Shown: positions 48,601 to 58,257, counted from the stretch's first letter. The stretch: DNA of 64,000 bases from CAYLRF01 sp964385995 (GCA_964385995.1 CAYLRF010000001.1:1-64000); one strand, 5' to 3'. Program-made: numbers and translations. Notes: generated from the letters alone by a model not told the origin.

Positions 48601-49238
48601 TCGGAGGCGACGGTTGGGCGTACGACATAGGCTTCGGAGGTCTGGATCACGTGCTGGCGTCGGGGCAGGACGTAAATGTTCTTGTATTTGACACGGAGGT
48701 TTATTCAAATACCGGAGGACAGGCGTCCAAGGCCACAAAGACCGGCGCCGTGGCGCAGTTCGCGGCGGGAGGAAAAGACATAAAGAAAAAGGATCTGGCG
48801 GGCGTGGCCATGAGCTACGGATATATATACGTCGCGCAGATCGCGATGGGCGCCGATTACAATCAGGCGGTAAAGGCCATCGCGGAAGCCGAAAGCTACC
48901 CCGGACCTTCGCTTATCATCGCCTACGCTCCGTGCATAAATCACGGTATCAAAAAGGGCATGAGTAAGGCCCAGACCGAGGAGGCTCTCGCCGTAGAGTG
49001 CGGTTATTGGATAAACTTCAGGTTCAATCCTGCCGCCGAAGGCGGAAAGCTTACCATAGACAGCAGGGAACCTAAGCTTGACGGCTACCGTGATTTCCTA
49101 AACGGTGAGGTTCGTTACAACGCGCTCGCGAGGTCAAATCCTGAGAGGGCTGAGGAACTCTTCAAGCGCAATGAAGATGAGGCCAAAGAAAAGTACGCGT
49201 ATTTAAAGAAACTCGCCGTGCTTTACGGAGGGGAATAA
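45699..49238 (+). CDS. nifJ: Pyruvate:ferredoxin (flavodoxin) oxidoreductase
   Basis: A 1179-residue single-chain enzyme that converts pyruvate and CoA to acetyl-CoA and CO2 while reducing ferredoxin, the main pyruvate-oxidising step in anaerobic Clostridia. Domains in order: pyrimidine-binding domain I (YPITPSSVMAEATDEWA, residues about 27-43), domain II, the gamma/EKR region, a 2[4Fe-4S] domain with CIQCNRCSFVCPH and CTGCGSCANVCPG (about 690-760), the proximal cluster cysteines ACAGCGETPYAKL, and the TPP domain from GGDGWAYDIGFGGLDHV to EVYSNTGGQASKATK. Length matches the family. The start is TTG behind AAAAGGAGGAATCAAA. Confidence 0.97.
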   Translation: MSRKMKTMDGNHAAAHASYAYTDVAAIYPITPSSVMAEATDEWATQGRENIFGRKVQVTEMQSEGGAAGTVHGSLAAGALTTTYTASQGLLLMIPNLYKIAGEQLPGVFNVSARAVASHALSIFGDHSDVYACRQTGCAMLCESGVQEVMDLTPVAHLSAIKGKVPFINFFDGFRTSHEIQKIETWDYEDLKSLADMDAIDEFRKHALNPNHPCQRGSAQNPDIFFQAREACNPYYDALPEIVQTYMDKINEKIGTNYRLFNYYGASDAEHVIIAMGSVCDTIDETVDYLTAKGRKVGVIKVHLYRPFSAKALVGALPETVKVISVLDRTKEPGSVGEPLYLDVVAALKGSKFDGVKIYTGRYGLGSKDTTPAQIIAVYDNDAKEKFTIGITDDVTNLSLPVGEPVVTTPEGTINCKFWGLGADGTVGANKNSIKIIGDNTDMYAQAYFDYDSKKSGGVTMSHLRFGKKPIKSTYLIKKADFVACHNPSYVDKYNMVQELVDGGTFLLNCPWDTEGLEKHLPGQVKAYIANHNISLYTIDGIKIGREIGLGGRINTILQSAFFKLADIIPEDKAIELMKAAAKASYGKKGDKIVQMNYDAIDAGAAQVVKVDVPESWKLCGDEGLATPKAEGSRKDAVDFVKNIQAKVNSQEGNSLPVSAFTKYADGSTPSGTSCYEKRGVAVDVPVWNPENCIQCNRCSFVCPHAVIRPYALTEDEAKSAPEGMKTLDMTGVPGMKFTVAVSAYDCTGCGSCANVCPGKKGEKALTMENMEENAGSQKYFDYACALPEKSEVVGKFKETTVKGSQFKQPLLEFSGACAGCGETPYAKLVTQLFGDRMYIANATGCSSIWGNSSPSTPYTVNEKGHGPAWSNSLFEDNAEFGYGMLLAQNAIRDGLKADIKTVAECSKSEEVKAAANQWLDTFSCGATNGAASENLVKALKDCPCDGELKAKILKNADFLAKKSQWIFGGDGWAYDIGFGGLDHVLASGQDVNVLVFDTEVYSNTGGQASKATKTGAVAQFAAGGKDIKKKDLAGVAMSYGYIYVAQIAMGADYNQAVKAIAEAESYPGPSLIIAYAPCINHGIKKGMSKAQTEEALAVECGYWINFRFNPAAEGGKLTIDSREPKLDGYRDFLNGEVRYNALARSNPERAEELFKRNEDEAKEKYAYLKKLAVLYGGE

Positions 49239-49302
49239 GTCCCAAGGTAACCCTGTCGAACCTGCCGCCTTGCGGCGTCATAACGCGACCTTTAGTTTAA
49301 GA

Positions 49303-49337
49303 AGAGCTCCGGGATGAATTTTCCGGGGCTCTGTTTT
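49303..49337 (+). terminator. Terminator after nifJ
   Basis: AGAGCTCCGG (49303-49312) pairs with CCGGGGCTCT (49323-49332, one G-T pair) over a 10-base loop, followed by GTTTT. Confidence 0.8.
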
Positions 49338-49441
49338 AAATAAACCGCTTTTCCGGGCATTTCATTACCGCGACCTTACCTGTGCGTTTTTCCTGACGCG
49401 GGATTTTACGTTTGTGAAGCGGGATGAAAAGGAGATATTAT

Positions 49442-52141
49442 ATGTCGGCTCTTACGCCCATGATGCAGGCTTATACGGACACGAAGAAAAAGTATGAGGA
49501 CTGCATATTATTTTACAGGCTGGGCGATTTTTATGAAATGTTCTTTGACGACGCGCTCACCGCGTCAAAGGAGCTTGAGCTTACTCTCACGGGCAAAAGC
49601 TGCGGGCTGGACGAAAAGGCGCCCATGTGCGGCGTACCTTATCACTCGGCGGAAGTCTATATAGCGAGGCTCGTGCAAAAAGGATACAAAGTCGCCGTCT
49701 GCGAGCAGATGGAGGATCCGAAGCTTGTCCGGGACAAGGATATATTAAAACGCGAGGTGGTCCGCATCGTCACTCCCGGGACGAATCTCATCACGGAGTC
49801 GCTTGACGCTTCGAAGAACAATTACCTTTGCTGCGTCGCGAAATCGGGCGATACATACGGACTCGCGACAGTCGACGCTACAACCGGCGATTTTCTCACG
49901 ACCGTTTTTTCGGATCCTATAAAACTTACCGATGAGATTATCCGCTACGCCCCTTCCGAGCTCATATGCGACGAAAGGATAGCGGGTGACACCTCGGTGC
50001 GGGATCGCGTCAGCTCTTCTCTTAATATCACCGCGTTTCAGGCTGAGGGCGTTCATTTTGACAGGGATGTATGCGAGCGGACGTTAAAGGAGCATTTTAA
50101 CGTGACGAGCCTTGACGCTCTGGGACTTACGGGAGCGGACGCCGCCGTCGTCGCCTCCGGCGCCCTTTTGCAATATTTATCCGAGACGCAGATGAACTCG
50201 CTTTCCCAGATAACGGGCGTCAGGATGTACACGGACGGCAAATATATGCTCCTTGACGCCGCCACCTGCAGGAATCTCGAGCTTACCGAGACTATAAGGG
50301 AAAAACAAAAGAAGGGCTCTCTTATATGGGTGCTTGATAAGACGAAGACTGCCATGGGAGCCAGGATGCTTCGAAGCATGATTTTACGGCCTCTTTGTGA
50401 TCTGAGTGAGATCGGGCGAAGACTGGACGCGGTGCGCGAGCTTAAGGATAACGCCATCATAAGAGAGGAGATACGGGGATATCTGGCGCCCGTTTACGAC
50501 ATGGAAAGGCTCGTCGGACGCATAGCTTATCAGTCCGCCGGCCCGCGCGACTTAATCGCTTTTAAGACGTCGCTTGAGATGCTCTCCCCCGTTAAATGCG
50601 TGATGGAGGATTTATCCGCGCCTCTTCTTACAGATCTGAATCGTGAGCTGGATGATCTCTCCGACATCAAAGACCTGATATCTTCCGCGCTGGATGACGA
50701 TCCTCCCGTCGGGGTGAGAGAAGGCGGGATCATCCGGGCGGGTTATAACGGGGAAGTCGACAGGCTCAGAAGCCTTAAGACGGACGGCAAGGCATGGATA
50801 GCGAAGCTTGAGGAAGAAGAGCGTAAAAAGACGGGCATCAAAAATCTGCGAGTCAGATACAGCAAGGTGTTCGGCTACTGTCTGGAGGTGACAAATTCCT
50901 TTAAAGATCAGGTGCCCGATTATTACATAAGGAAACAGACGCTGGTGGGAGCGGAGCGATATGTCACGCCGAAACTTAAAGAACTGGAAGATTCGATTCT
51001 CGGTGCTCAGGATAAGCTTTACGCGCTCGAGTACGAGCTTTTCACGGATATTCGCGAACGCATTGCGAAGCAGGCGGCCAGAATTCAAAAAACCGCGAAA
51101 ATCGTCGCGTGCGTCGACGTGCTTACCTCGCTTGCTTTTGTGGCCGAAAGGTACGGTTACGTAAAGCCGAAGGTGCATGATAAGGGTGTCATAAACATAA
51201 AGGGAGGGCGTCACCCCGTCGTGGAGCGCATGGCGCCCGCGGATATGTTTATAGCAAACGACACTCATCTTGACTATACGGATAACCGGGTGGCCATAAT
51301 CACAGGCCCCAATATGGCGGGTAAATCCACTTACATGAGACAGACTGCCCTTATAGTTCTCATGGCGCAGATAGGGTCGTTTGTTCCCGCCACGGACGCC
51401 GAGATAGGGATAGCGGATCGCATATTTACCAGAGTGGGGGCGTCGGATGACTTAGCCGGAGGACAAAGCACCTTCATGGTCGAAATGAGCGAGGTCGCGA
51501 ATATCCTTAGAAACGCCACATCGCGGAGCCTTCTTATCCTTGATGAGATAGGGCGCGGCACCGGTACGTATGACGGGCTTTCCATCGCGTGGGCGGTCGT
51601 GGAGCATATAAGCGATAAAAAGCTCCTGGGGGCGAGGGCTCTTTTTGCCACGCATTATCATGAACTTACGGAGCTTGAGGGTAAGCTTGACGGCGTTCAT
51701 AATTACTGTATTCTCGTAAAGGAAAAGGGCGAGGATATAGTTTTTCTAAGGAAAATAGCAAAGGGCGGCGCCGACAAAAGCTACGGAATACAGGTCGCAA
51801 GGCTCGCGGGCGTCCCCAAAAGCGTGATAAAAAGAGCGGGAGAAATCGCCGCAAGGCTTCAAAAGGCGGACGTCACCGCGGATATGCGGGCGATATTTTC
51901 AGGGGACGATACGTCAGACGCTTCGCAAACAGGCGCCTCATCCGATGAAAACGTTGCAGTTTACGAAAAGAACATTTTTAAATCCGATACGGATGAACGC
52001 GAAGAAAAAATGACAGGTCAGACGTCTGACATGTCGACGAAAGAGGAGAGTGTGATAAAAGAGCTTAAAGATGTCGATATCTCGGCCATCACGCCCCTTG
52101 AGGCCTTAAACATACTTTACAGGCTGCAGGGCGAGCTGTAA
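49442..52141 (+). CDS. mutS: DNA mismatch repair protein MutS
   Basis: An 899-residue mismatch-recognition ATPase. The mismatch-binding N terminus contains FYRLGDFYEMFFDDA with the intercalating Phe-x-Glu pair, followed by connector, lever and clamp domains, then the ATPase with GPNMAGKSTYMRQ (Walker A), DEIGRGTGTYDGLSIAWAVVEHI (Walker B) and FATHYHEL. The C-terminal tail after KSVIKRAGEIAARLQ is acidic and variable and ends with LKDVDISAITPLEALNILYRLQ. The ATG at 49442 is chosen because AAGGAG is 6 bases upstream; an ATG at 49424 would place that site inside the gene. It forms an operon with mutL. Confidence 0.97.
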   Translation: MSALTPMMQAYTDTKKKYEDCILFYRLGDFYEMFFDDALTASKELELTLTGKSCGLDEKAPMCGVPYHSAEVYIARLVQKGYKVAVCEQMEDPKLVRDKDILKREVVRIVTPGTNLITESLDASKNNYLCCVAKSGDTYGLATVDATTGDFLTTVFSDPIKLTDEIIRYAPSELICDERIAGDTSVRDRVSSSLNITAFQAEGVHFDRDVCERTLKEHFNVTSLDALGLTGADAAVVASGALLQYLSETQMNSLSQITGVRMYTDGKYMLLDAATCRNLELTETIREKQKKGSLIWVLDKTKTAMGARMLRSMILRPLCDLSEIGRRLDAVRELKDNAIIREEIRGYLAPVYDMERLVGRIAYQSAGPRDLIAFKTSLEMLSPVKCVMEDLSAPLLTDLNRELDDLSDIKDLISSALDDDPPVGVREGGIIRAGYNGEVDRLRSLKTDGKAWIAKLEEEERKKTGIKNLRVRYSKVFGYCLEVTNSFKDQVPDYYIRKQTLVGAERYVTPKLKELEDSILGAQDKLYALEYELFTDIRERIAKQAARIQKTAKIVACVDVLTSLAFVAERYGYVKPKVHDKGVINIKGGRHPVVERMAPADMFIANDTHLDYTDNRVAIITGPNMAGKSTYMRQTALIVLMAQIGSFVPATDAEIGIADRIFTRVGASDDLAGGQSTFMVEMSEVANILRNATSRSLLILDEIGRGTGTYDGLSIAWAVVEHISDKKLLGARALFATHYHELTELEGKLDGVHNYCILVKEKGEDIVFLRKIAKGGADKSYGIQVARLAGVPKSVIKRAGEIAARLQKADVTADMRAIFSGDDTSDASQTGASSDENVAVYEKNIFKSDTDEREEKMTGQTSDMSTKEESVIKELKDVDISAITPLEALNILYRLQGEL

Positions 52142-52181
52142 CGTAAAGGGTAAATAGAAGAACACAGGCGGGATTTTGAAT

Positions 52182-54206
52182 ATGCCGAATATCAGGGTTT
52201 TGGATCAGGTTACGATAGATAAGATAGCGGCCGGGGAAGTCATAGAACGGCCGGCTTCCATCGTCAAGGAGCTGGCTGAAAACGCCATAGACGCGGGCGC
52301 GAGCGCGATCTTTGTAGAGATAAAGGACGGCGGGAAATCGCTAATCCGTATCAGCGACAACGGCTGCGGGATCAGAGCCGACGAGGTGCCTGTCGCTTTT
52401 CTTCGCCACTCTACCAGTAAGATAAGATCCGCCGACGATTTGCTTTCGGCGACGACGCTCGGATTTCGCGGGGAGGCGTTATCCAGTATCTGCGCGGTAT
52501 CAAAGGTGGAGCTTGTGACGAAAACTTCGGAAGATGAGACGGGCGTCAGGTATCGTATCGAGGGCGGCGTAAAAAAGGGGTGCGACGAATGCGCGGCAAG
52601 AGACGGCTCCACATTTTCGGTGCGAGATCTTTTTTACAACACTCCGGCGCGTAAGAAATTCCTAAAGAGCGACCCTGCGGAGGCGGGTCACGTGCAGGAT
52701 GTCCTCCTTCATCTCGCGCTTTCCCATCCCGAGATATCGTTTGAGCTTATTAACGACGGAAGGGTCAGGCTTAACACCTCCGGAAACGGCAGGTTAAAGG
52801 ACGCCGTATACAGTCTCTTCGGCCGCGACACCGCGCTTAAGCTCATCGAGGTAAATTCCGGTAAAGAAGGGCTTTCGCTATCCGGTTTTATCGGGGAACC
52901 CGCCCTCGCGCGGGGCAACAGAGGCAGCGAGTATTATTTCGTAAACGGCAGATACGTGACCGACAGATTCATCGCGAAAGCGATAGAGGACGCTTATAAG
53001 GCAAGGCTTATGCGGCGCGAGTTTCCCTTTGCCGTGCTTTTGCTTCGGATAGACGAATCGGAAGTGGACGTAAATGTTCACCCCTCGAAAATGCAGCTGC
53101 GCTTTAAGAACCCTCAGAGGGTTTACGATTTTGTATGCGACTCGGTTAAAGCGGCTTTTTCTGGACGGGAAGTGATACCTGATATCTCATTAGGCGAAAA
53201 TAATCCCCTCCGCGCGGAAACGTCCGGGAACCTAAGCCCACGGGACAAAGAAGCGGCATATGCATATAAATCGAACATAAAACGAAGTGCGGACAGCGCC
53301 GGAGAGGAAATTTTCGGACGAAGAGGCGCCGGATCGCCGGCGATGGAGGAAGAACCCGCCAGTATGGCAAAACCTGCGGGGGAGGCGTCCAATCAAAATC
53401 CCGACCTTGATTATTATATGGGGAAAATGAGGGAGAGAGTGCTTGCAAGATACACTCGCGGACAGGGCGCCGGTTGCGTTTCCCGCGGGGCGGGAGAAGA
53501 AAAACCGTTTGATAAAATAAACGGGGGAAATTCAAACGAGCTTAAGGAAGATACAAATTATAAGGTAAATTCATCCGGTCAGGCCGAACTTTTTGACGAA
53601 AATTTTCTTACGGGCGTCTCATCGCGAAATTACAGGATTATAGGGCAGGTTTTTGAAACCTATTGGCTTATTGAGAATGGAGATAAGCTCTATATCATAG
53701 ATCAACACGCCGCTCATGAGAGGGTGCTTTACGAGAGAACCTTACAGAGTCTTAAAACCCGCGAGTATACGTCACAGCTTATTTCCCCGCCGATAGTGCT
53801 CAATCTTTCGATGAGGGAGGAGGATGCGCTCCTTAAGAACATGGATACATTTCGGCGGATCGGCTTTGAGATAGAGCCTTTCGGCGATGATTCTTCCTAC
53901 GCGGTGAGCGCCGTGCCGGGAAATCTTTATCACATCGCGAAGGAGGAACTGTTAAAGGAAATGCTGGATGAACTCGCGGACGAGATAAATCCCAAGGCCG
54001 CGCCCGATATCATATCCGCGAAGATAGCCTCCGCTTCATGCAAGGCCGCGGTAAAGGGCAACATGACTCTTTCCGAAAAAGAGGCGAAGGCGCTGATAGC
54101 GGATCTTTTGACGCTTGAAAATCCCTACCAGTGTCCTCACGGAAGACCCGCGATTATCTCTCTTTCAAGGCGCGAGCTGGAAAAGAAATTCAGGCGAATA
54201 GTTTAA
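52182..54206 (+). CDS. mutL: DNA mismatch repair endonuclease MutL
   Basis: A 674-residue protein coupling MutS to strand incision. The N-terminal GHKL ATPase shows ELAENAIDAGASAIFVEI, DNGCGI, and GFRGEALSSI, and the transducer domain follows. After a long low-complexity linker (about residues 335-475) the C-terminal domain has the endonuclease motif DQHAAHERVLYE and the zinc-site CPHGRP, as in Bacillus MutL and unlike the enteric type, so this protein can nick DNA itself. The ATG at 52182 follows AGGCGGGATTTTGAAT. It lies 40 bases after mutS. Confidence 0.97.
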   Translation: MPNIRVLDQVTIDKIAAGEVIERPASIVKELAENAIDAGASAIFVEIKDGGKSLIRISDNGCGIRADEVPVAFLRHSTSKIRSADDLLSATTLGFRGEALSSICAVSKVELVTKTSEDETGVRYRIEGGVKKGCDECAARDGSTFSVRDLFYNTPARKKFLKSDPAEAGHVQDVLLHLALSHPEISFELINDGRVRLNTSGNGRLKDAVYSLFGRDTALKLIEVNSGKEGLSLSGFIGEPALARGNRGSEYYFVNGRYVTDRFIAKAIEDAYKARLMRREFPFAVLLLRIDESEVDVNVHPSKMQLRFKNPQRVYDFVCDSVKAAFSGREVIPDISLGENNPLRAETSGNLSPRDKEAAYAYKSNIKRSADSAGEEIFGRRGAGSPAMEEEPASMAKPAGEASNQNPDLDYYMGKMRERVLARYTRGQGAGCVSRGAGEEKPFDKINGGNSNELKEDTNYKVNSSGQAELFDENFLTGVSSRNYRIIGQVFETYWLIENGDKLYIIDQHAAHERVLYERTLQSLKTREYTSQLISPPIVLNLSMREEDALLKNMDTFRRIGFEIEPFGDDSSYAVSAVPGNLYHIAKEELLKEMLDELADEINPKAAPDIISAKIASASCKAAVKGNMTLSEKEAKALIADLLTLENPYQCPHGRPAIISLSRRELEKKFRRIV

Positions 54207-54230
54207 AAGGCGATGAAAGGATATTGACGC

Positions 54231-55172
54231 ATGAAAAAGCCGCTTATTGTTATCGCGGGGCCGACTGCGACGGGAAAGAGCGACGTCGCGGTAAGCCTTG
54301 CAAGGCGTATAGGCGGCGAAATCATTTCCGCCGATTCCATGCAGGTATACAGGCACATGGATATCGGAACCGCGAAGATAACACCGGACAGGATGCGGGG
54401 AGTAAGGCACCACCTCATCGACGTCGTAAATCCCGACGAGCCTTTTAACGTCGCTCTTTTTAAGGAACTGGCAGTTAAAGCCATAGACGGGATCTTAAGG
54501 CGGGGAAGGATCCCCATTATGGCGGGAGGTACGGGATTTTACATACGGGCTGTCCTTTACGATACGGATTTCGCGTCGGCGAAAGAAGACGCCTCTTACC
54601 GTGAAAGCTTAAAAAAAATCGCGGATGAAAAAGGAGCGGGAAAGCTTTTTGACATGCTGAGAAGCGCGGATCCGAAGTCGGCCGAGATGATTCATCCTAA
54701 TAACGTAAAGCGCGTAATAAGGGCGCTTGAATATAAGCATCTTACCGGTGAAAATATATCTGAGCATAACAGATCCCAGAGACTAAGAAAGTCTCCGTAC
54801 GATTACCGGTATTTTGTGCTGACGGAGGAGAGGAGCAGGCTCTACGGGCGTATTGACGAGCGCGTTTGCCGCATGATGGACGCGGGGCTTATCGACGAGG
54901 TGATACATCTTCGCGATATGGGCCTTACGGCTGACATGCAGTCGGCGAAAGGTCTGGGATATAAGGAGATTTTCATGTATCTTGACGGCCGCCTTACATA
55001 CGACGAAGCTGCGGAGGAGATAAAAAAAGACACCAGACATTACGCGAAAAGACAGATCACGTGGTTTAAGGGGCAGACGGACGCCATAAGGCTTGACAGA
55101 GGCGAGTTTAAAACCGACGATCGGATCGCGGATGAGATTTGGCGCCTTGCGGAGCCGATAACGCGGGGATAA
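54231..55172 (+). CDS. miaA: tRNA dimethylallyltransferase
   Basis: A 313-residue enzyme adding dimethylallyl to A37 of tRNAs that read codons starting with U. The P-loop GPTATGKSDVAVSLARR lies at residues 8-24, followed by ISADSMQVYRHMDIGTAK, GVRHHLIDVVNPDEPFN and GGTGFYIRAVL, with the C-terminal RHYAKRQITWFKGQ tRNA-binding part. Length is typical. It follows mutL by 24 bases, a common arrangement. Confidence 0.97.
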   Translation: MKKPLIVIAGPTATGKSDVAVSLARRIGGEIISADSMQVYRHMDIGTAKITPDRMRGVRHHLIDVVNPDEPFNVALFKELAVKAIDGILRRGRIPIMAGGTGFYIRAVLYDTDFASAKEDASYRESLKKIADEKGAGKLFDMLRSADPKSAEMIHPNNVKRVIRALEYKHLTGENISEHNRSQRLRKSPYDYRYFVLTEERSRLYGRIDERVCRMMDAGLIDEVIHLRDMGLTADMQSAKGLGYKEIFMYLDGRLTYDEAAEEIKKDTRHYAKRQITWFKGQTDAIRLDRGEFKTDDRIADEIWRLAEPITRG

Positions 55173-55186
55173 AGGGAGCATAAGAT

Positions 55187-56497
55187 TTGGACGGGACAGA
55201 TAAGATATATCATGACATGGGCATATCCGACGCGGAAATTCGGCTGGTTTCCGAGACAGAGGAAAAATACGCCGAAAGATTCGCCCGCATTGACAAAACC
55301 GCGGAATATAACCAGCTTAAGGTAATAAACGCCATGCGCGAAAGCCGGGTGAGCGCGGGATGTTTTAATTTTTCCGGCGGCTACGGCTATGATGACGAGG
55401 GAAGAGATAAGCTTGAAAAAGTTTACGCGAAGACTTTTCACACTGAGGCGGCTCTTGTAAGGCCCCAGATATCCTGCGGCACAGGCGCCCTGGCGTTGGC
55501 GCTCGGGGCGAATCTTAAGCCGGGCGATGAGCTTTTATCTCCCGCGGGTTCCCCTTACGACACTTTACGGGAAGTCATAGGCATCCGCCCGTCAAGAGGC
55601 TCTTTGGCGGAGTACGGGATTACATACAGGCAGGTCGAGCTTTTAAGCGACGGATCGTTTGACTTTGACGGCATAAAAAAAGCGATAAATCCCCGCACGC
55701 GGCTTATAACCGTTCAACGCTCCAAAGGATATTCGTTAAGGCCAACGCTTTCGGTCGAACAGACAGGCAAGCTTATCCGCTTCGTAAAGAACGTAAAGCC
55801 GGACGTCATTTGCTTGGTTGATAACTGCTACGGGGAATTTACCGAAAAAATCGAGCCGGGCGATGTCGGCGCCGACATGACGGTAGGCTCGCTCATTAAA
55901 AATCCGGGCGGAGGCCTCGCGCCCGCCGGAGGATACATAGCGGGCACGAAAGAGTGCGTCGAAAACTGCGCTTTTCGTCTCATTTCCCCGGGACTCGGAA
56001 GAGAAGTGGGAGCGTCGCTGGGCGTTTTGCGATCGTTTTATCAGGGTTTCTTTCTCGCGCCTTATACTGTGGCCGCTGCCTTAAAGGGAGCGATCACGGC
56101 GGCGGACGTCTTTGAAAAGCTCGGATTTAATGTGGCGCCGTCCGCCGACGAAGAGCGTTACGACATAGTGCAGGCGATAACCTTGGGTAGTCCCGAGGCC
56201 GTGATTGCCTTTTGCGACGGCATACAGAAGGCGGCGCCTGTAGACAGTTTCGCTCTCCCGGAGCCGTGGGATATGCCGGGATACGACTGTAAGATCATCA
56301 TGGCGGCGGGCGCCTTCACACAGGGCTCCTCGATAGAGCTTAGCGCCGACGGACCTTTAAGGGAGCCTTACAATGTGTTTTTTCAGGGCGGACTTACCTA
56401 CGCGCACGCGAAACTCGGGATACTCATGGCGCTTCAAAGTCTGAGAAAAGCGGGGATAATAAAGTTATGTAACGGAAAGCTTTTTCATGCGCCCTAA
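55187..56497 (+). CDS. Methionine gamma-lyase family / aluminium resistance-like PLP protein
   Basis: A 436-residue protein of the group annotated as aluminium resistance protein or methionine gamma-lyase family, with a PLP-dependent transferase type I fold. Visible are RPQISCGTGALALALGANL for cofactor phosphate binding, VDNCYGEFTE with the cofactor Asp, and the probable PLP lysine in VGSLIKNPGGGLAPAGGYIAG. The in vivo reaction is not established; C-S lyase activity is the usual inference. The start is TTG with AAAGGGAG upstream, 14 bases after miaA. Location after miaA, and in many Firmicutes near hfq/miaA/glnR, is conserved. Confidence 0.88.
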   Translation: MDGTDKIYHDMGISDAEIRLVSETEEKYAERFARIDKTAEYNQLKVINAMRESRVSAGCFNFSGGYGYDDEGRDKLEKVYAKTFHTEAALVRPQISCGTGALALALGANLKPGDELLSPAGSPYDTLREVIGIRPSRGSLAEYGITYRQVELLSDGSFDFDGIKKAINPRTRLITVQRSKGYSLRPTLSVEQTGKLIRFVKNVKPDVICLVDNCYGEFTEKIEPGDVGADMTVGSLIKNPGGGLAPAGGYIAGTKECVENCAFRLISPGLGREVGASLGVLRSFYQGFFLAPYTVAAALKGAITAADVFEKLGFNVAPSADEERYDIVQAITLGSPEAVIAFCDGIQKAAPVDSFALPEPWDMPGYDCKIIMAAGAFTQGSSIELSADGPLREPYNVFFQGGLTYAHAKLGILMALQSLRKAGIIKLCNGKLFHAP

Positions 56498-56549
56498 AGG
56501 CAAAGAAAAGAGCGCGGCATTTAACGCCGGATAAAAGGACAAAAAAGAG

Positions 56550-57767
56550 ATGACAAATAAAACCGTACTCATAGCGGGAGGCGGGGCCGCGGGTCTTGTG
56601 GCCGCCATATGCGCGGCAAGGCGCGGCGCGCGTGTCACCGTCATTGATAAAATGCCGCGGCCGGGTAAAAAAATCCTCTCCACGGGAAACGGACGCTGCA
56701 ATCTGACCAATGAACACATGAGCCCCGACTGCTTTCGCGGGGACGATATCTCGGCCGTAAAAGCTGTGCTTAAAACTTTCGGGAGCGATGAAACCTTATC
56801 TTTTTTCGGCGGACTGGGGCTTTTTTTCAGAAGCAAAGACGGATATGTCTATCCCGTCACCTGCAAGGCCTCTACAGTCCTTGACAGCCTTCTTTCCGAG
56901 ATAAAAAGGCTGAACGTGAATGTCGTGACGGAAGAGAAGATACTTACGGCCGCCAAAACTGAGGGCGGCTTTAATATTAAGACGGATCGGGCCGCATATG
57001 AAAGCGACGCTCTTATCATAGCTACGGGAAGTCCCGCGGCGCTAAAACCGGGAGAGGGAAAAACAGGTTACGAGCTCGCGCGGCTTTTCGGACACGGTAT
57101 ATCAAGGGTCGTTCCCGCGCTTACGGGTCTTGAGACTGCCGATAATGATTTAAAAGCGGCCGCGAAGGTAAGATGCCGCGCGAAGATATCGCTTACTGTG
57201 GACGGGCGTGTCACGGCAGAGGATGAAGGGGAACTTCAAATAACATCCTACGGCATATCGGGCATACCGGTTTTTCAGGTAAGCAGGTACGCGGCCAAGG
57301 CGCTAGGTGACGACGTGGCGGCCGTGATCGATTTTCTGCCCTTCATAAATGAAAAAGACATACGCGCCTGTTTTACGGACAGACTTAAAATACTAGGCTA
57401 CAGGGACGCCACAGGCTTTCTTTGCGGTATGCTTCACCCTAAGATAGCGGAAGTTATCTTAAAAAAATCAGGGATAAATCCGAGGATGAAAGCCTCGGCG
57501 CTTCCGCTTGAAAAGTGGCTTAAATCAGCCCGTATGCTAAAAGCCTTTCCCCTTAAGGTAACGGGCGTCAGGGAGTTTTCCGAGGCTCAGGTCTGCGCGG
57601 GAGGCGTTAAAACGGACGGGATCGATCCCGCCACCATGGAGTCTAAACTCGTGAAAAATCTTTATTTCGCGGGAGAGGTTTTGGATGTCGACGGCATATG
57701 CGGCGGTTATAACCTGCAGTGGGCGTGGGCCACGGGATACATCGCGGGATGCGCCGCCGCGACATAA
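56550..57767 (+). CDS. HI0933/YhiN-family flavoprotein (NAD(P)/FAD-dependent oxidoreductase)
   Basis: A 405-residue flavoprotein of the HI0933/YhiN family, of unknown substrate; some databases call it aminoacetone oxidase family. The dinucleotide motif VLIAGGGAAGLVAAICAARRG lies at residues 6-26, the family segment KKILSTGNGRCNLTNEH near 43-59, and the C-terminal FAD contact GEVLDVDGICGGYNLQWAWATGYIAG is diagnostic. AAAGGACAAAAAAGAG precedes the ATG. No partner gene suggests a pathway. Confidence 0.9.
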   Translation: MTNKTVLIAGGGAAGLVAAICAARRGARVTVIDKMPRPGKKILSTGNGRCNLTNEHMSPDCFRGDDISAVKAVLKTFGSDETLSFFGGLGLFFRSKDGYVYPVTCKASTVLDSLLSEIKRLNVNVVTEEKILTAAKTEGGFNIKTDRAAYESDALIIATGSPAALKPGEGKTGYELARLFGHGISRVVPALTGLETADNDLKAAAKVRCRAKISLTVDGRVTAEDEGELQITSYGISGIPVFQVSRYAAKALGDDVAAVIDFLPFINEKDIRACFTDRLKILGYRDATGFLCGMLHPKIAEVILKKSGINPRMKASALPLEKWLKSARMLKAFPLKVTGVREFSEAQVCAGGVKTDGIDPATMESKLVKNLYFAGEVLDVDGICGGYNLQWAWATGYIAGCAAAT

Positions 57768-57785
57768 ATTGATTCTTCTTACTCC

Positions 57786-57814
57786 TTGCGGCCGGGTGCC
57801 GTTCATGCTAGAAT
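57786..57814 (+). promoter_or_regulatory. Promoter of the DUF4321-radC-mre cluster
   Basis: TTGCGG (57786-57791), a 17-base spacer and TAGAAT (57809-57814), about 40 bases before the DUF4321 start. Confidence 0.55.
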
Positions 57815-57852
57815 ACCGTTTGTTCGCAAAATAAATTTCGAGGTGGGATTCG

Positions 57853-58113
57853 ATGAAAAAAGCGGGGACGAAGAACGGATGGGTGCTTCTGCTTATGATG
57901 CTCTCGGGCATTGTGCTGGGAAGCTTTGTGGCCATGCTCACGGAGAAGATACCCGCGTTCGCGTGGTTAAGCTACGGGCAGTCATTCGGCTTTGACAAAC
58001 CGATAGTGTTGGATCTGGGGATCCTTGTAATTACCTTCGGGCTGTCGATTAAGATCACCATCGGCAGTATCATAGGTCTTTTACTCGCGGCCGTTATCTA
58101 CAAGTTCATATAA
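57853..58113 (+). CDS. DUF4321 small membrane protein
   Basis: An 86-residue protein with two hydrophobic helices (GWVLLLMMLSGIVLGSFVAML, about 9-29, and the C-terminal LGILVITFGLSI to IIGLLLAAVIYKF). Its size and its place just upstream of radC-mreBCD match the Clostridial DUF4321 family, whose function is unknown; a role near the elongasome is only inferred from location. TTCGAGGTGGGATTCG precedes the ATG. Confidence 0.85.
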   Translation: MKKAGTKNGWVLLLMMLSGIVLGSFVAMLTEKIPAFAWLSYGQSFGFDKPIVLDLGILVITFGLSIKITIGSIIGLLLAAVIYKFI

Positions 58114-58257
58114 AAGTGTCAAAATGAGCCTCATAAACAAGATATGTCCGTAAACCGTAAGGTGCACGACGATGGTAAGATCGCTGAAAGCGCGGGGCAG
58201 GTAAGCTGCTTTTCCCGCGGCGTGACGGAAAGAGACGGACGCGAAGGGGTCGGCATC